Shown here piece after piece: positions 13,783 through 15,035 of a stretch of 15,035 nucleotides of DNA. The DNA comes from Lachnospiraceae bacterium. Lineage in GTDB: Bacteria > Bacillota > Clostridia > Lachnospirales > Lachnospiraceae. Under the pieces are notes generated by a model. The model was not told where the DNA came from, made no database searches, and was given only the letters and a program-made list of their open reading frames with translations. Each line of letters starts with the position of its first letter. Position 1 is the first letter of the stretch. The position numbers and the translations under genes are program-made. The stretch is from positions 1 to 15,035 of the forward strand of contig JAILNW010000056.1 of assembly GCA_024691145.1 (NCBI GenBank), read 5' to 3'.

Positions 13783-14727
13783 TTATGGTCTACATTTCCA
13801 AATAGCCATTGGATGCTTCTTAATTTTCTCAATTATTTCTTCATTATCAAATAGCAATTGCGGTTTGAACTCTTTTAACATAAAATATTCCATATATTCA
13901 TATTCCTTCTCTGATGGTATCATTAGTTTTGATATGTATTCTTTTGCTTGCTTAATCCTTTTATCTAAGTCAAAATTGTCTTTTTTCTTTAATACCGGGA
14001 ATAAATCTCTGCGTATTTTAGCAAAACTTAGACTATCTATAGCAGATGTATCAAATTTCATATTAAAATTCTCAGAAGAAATAGTAGTATAAAATATAAA
14101 ACATTTTCTAAATAAATCTTTTTCATCTTCAAAAAGATTTGCTTCTATCATATTCCCCCAATCATATAAATCCCTTGCTGCTGCTCTGCTAATTAATGCA
14201 TTTCCTTTTGCAGCAAAAATCTCTATAGGATGTATAGTTCTAATCGTCAAATTATCATCGCTGAACACTTTAGGGATAATTTTACTTTCTACTGTTTCTA
14301 ATACATGTGCCCTCAAAGAATAATTCAACTCTATCTTTATCATGTCTTTATTTCCACCTGTATTATAATAATTATAATAAAATGCATCCAAACTATGCAT
14401 AAATCTTGAATTTTCAGATAATTGATATCCTTCTTCTTTCATAAACTGTTTTATAAGAGAAGTTATTTTTTCCCTACTTTTCAGCATATCCTCTTTAGAA
14501 TCATTTGGCATATAATCCATATCAATATCCACTGATAAACGTGGTAAATCAAATATTGTTAAATTAATCGCTGTACCACCTTTTAAAACCAAGTGTTCTT
14601 TTAAAAATTCTTCTTCATTAAAAAATTTTAATATTTCTATTAATCTCAACACTTTTTCAAAAGTATCTCTAACAAAGCCATTTTCTTGAGCAACTCTTCC
14701 AATCTCAATCCTACTATATATCGGCAT
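13783..14727 (-). CDS. AbiEii/AbiGii-type nucleotidyltransferase toxin
   Basis: This 314-residue protein belongs to the nucleotidyltransferases of type IV (AbiE) toxin-antitoxin and abortive phage-infection systems. The fingerprint is LKGGTAINL at 48-56 (the GG-S/T motif of the polymerase-beta fold), RLSVDID at 63-69 (metal-binding Asp pair), KIEL at 131-134, IEIFAAK at 168-174 (conserved Lys174) and RAAARDLYD at 181-189. Characterised family members add nucleotides to tRNA acceptor ends or modify GTP pools, stopping growth; the target here is unknown. The start is ATG 14727 with GGAG at 14737-14740, nine bases upstream. It overlaps the preceding gene by 14 bases, the arrangement expected for coupled antitoxin-toxin translation. 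The toxin appears intact, with all motifs present. Confidence 0.92.
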   Translation of the reverse strand: MPIYSRIEIGRVAQENGFVRDTFEKVLRLIEILKFFNEEEFLKEHLVLKGGTAINLTIFDLPRLSVDIDMDYMPNDSKEDMLKSREKITSLIKQFMKEEGYQLSENSRFMHSLDAFYYNYYNTGGNKDMIKIELNYSLRAHVLETVESKIIPKVFSDDNLTIRTIHPIEIFAAKGNALISRAAARDLYDWGNMIEANLFEDEKDLFRKCFIFYTTISSENFNMKFDTSAIDSLSFAKIRRDLFPVLKKKDNFDLDKRIKQAKEYISKLMIPSEKEYEYMEYFMLKEFKPQLLFDNEEIIEKIKKHPMAIWKCRP

Positions 14728-15035
14728 CTACCATCACTCCATTCTTTAAATTCTGCCAACCATATGGTACAATGATTTTCCATGTCTTATCATAATACCC
14801 CTCTTTATAATCCTTTGTGAGATAACGTTTACTTTTTCCTATATGAGATTTGCACTGCTCAAAAAATGCATCCGACAATCCTGTTTGTTCACGATAATGC
14901 CATAAAATATATCCTGTTTTTTGATATAAAAACTGATTTTGATATAATTCCAAATATTTTAATATTCTTTCTTCCTGCATCTTATGTATGCTTCCCATAT
15001 TCTGTGTAACTTCCTCAATTCCTGAAATTTTATCC
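14714..15035 (-). CDS. Probable AbiEi-type antitoxin, C-terminal part (runs off right edge)
   Basis: The frame ends at TAG 14714-14716 and stays open to the last base, giving 106 visible residues. An internal ATG at 14998 has no clear SD close by and is probably not the start. The visible part is helical, then basic: YQKTGYILWHYREQTGLSDAFFEQCK, then GKSKRYLTKDYKEGYYDKTWKIIVPYGW and an acidic end. The GYIL-type helix before a Lys/Arg-rich strand resembles the C-terminal antitoxin domain of AbiEi proteins. The better evidence is context: it precedes and overlaps an AbiEii toxin by 14 bases. The N-terminal winged-helix DNA-binding domain expected of AbiEi would lie outside the window, as would the operon promoter. 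Assignment is by inference. Confidence 0.6.
   Translation of the reverse strand, partial: DKISGIEEVTQNMGSIHKMQEERILKYLELYQNQFLYQKTGYILWHYREQTGLSDAFFEQCKSHIGKSKRYLTKDYKEGYYDKTWKIIVPYGWQNLKNGVMVDADI

Overview
The window looks like the chromosome of a low-GC Gram-positive anaerobe, most likely a gut Lachnospiraceae/Clostridia relative. The evidence is the AT-rich sequence, strong GGAGG-type ribosome binding sites, TTGACA/TATAAT-like promoters, a tRNA without an encoded CCA, and a very large sortase-anchored surface protein with starch-binding-like modules. This taxonomic call rests on general features and was not checked against a database.

Layout. At the left edge is the start of an acidic, unrecognised protein running off the window (1-416, minus). 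It is divergently paired with a six-helix membrane protein (597-1235, plus); both have clear promoters. A hairpin at 1239-1267 can terminate the membrane protein and the convergent giant gene. The giant gene (1290-6551, minus) encodes a 1753-residue secreted protein. It has a signal peptide, two CBM26-like starch-binding modules, about four copies of an unrecognised repeat module, a beta-rich region, acidic and tandem-repeat linkers (including 21 VxPT units), a conserved-looking C-terminal domain and an SPKTA-type cell-wall sorting signal.

The middle is housekeeping, all on the minus strand. One cluster is a small two-helix membrane protein, proA (proline biosynthesis) and dtd (D-aminoacyl-tRNA deacylase), bounded by terminators on both sides. 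Next is a two-gene unit of an XRE regulator followed by a family 2 glycosyltransferase, then a cdd-pdp pyrimidine salvage operon. Cytidine deaminase and pyrimidine-nucleoside phosphorylase together convert cytidine or deoxycytidine to uracil plus sugar 1-phosphate. Several starts were reassigned from Shine-Dalgarno and promoter positions: proA to 8515, the small membrane protein to 8756, and cdd probably to TTG at 12233.

The right part is more accessory. It has an orphan TM-soluble-TM protein, a tRNA-Leu(UAG) with its own promoter and terminator, and a divergent cytidine-deaminase-fold protein whose Shine-Dalgarno begins three bases after the tRNA terminator. Convergent to that is a type IV (AbiE-like) toxin-antitoxin pair: a nucleotidyltransferase toxin gene overlapping, by 14 bases, the end of a gene that continues past the right edge. 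The most notable items are the modular starch-binding surface protein, the atypical deaminase with its possible readthrough expression, and the AbiE pair.
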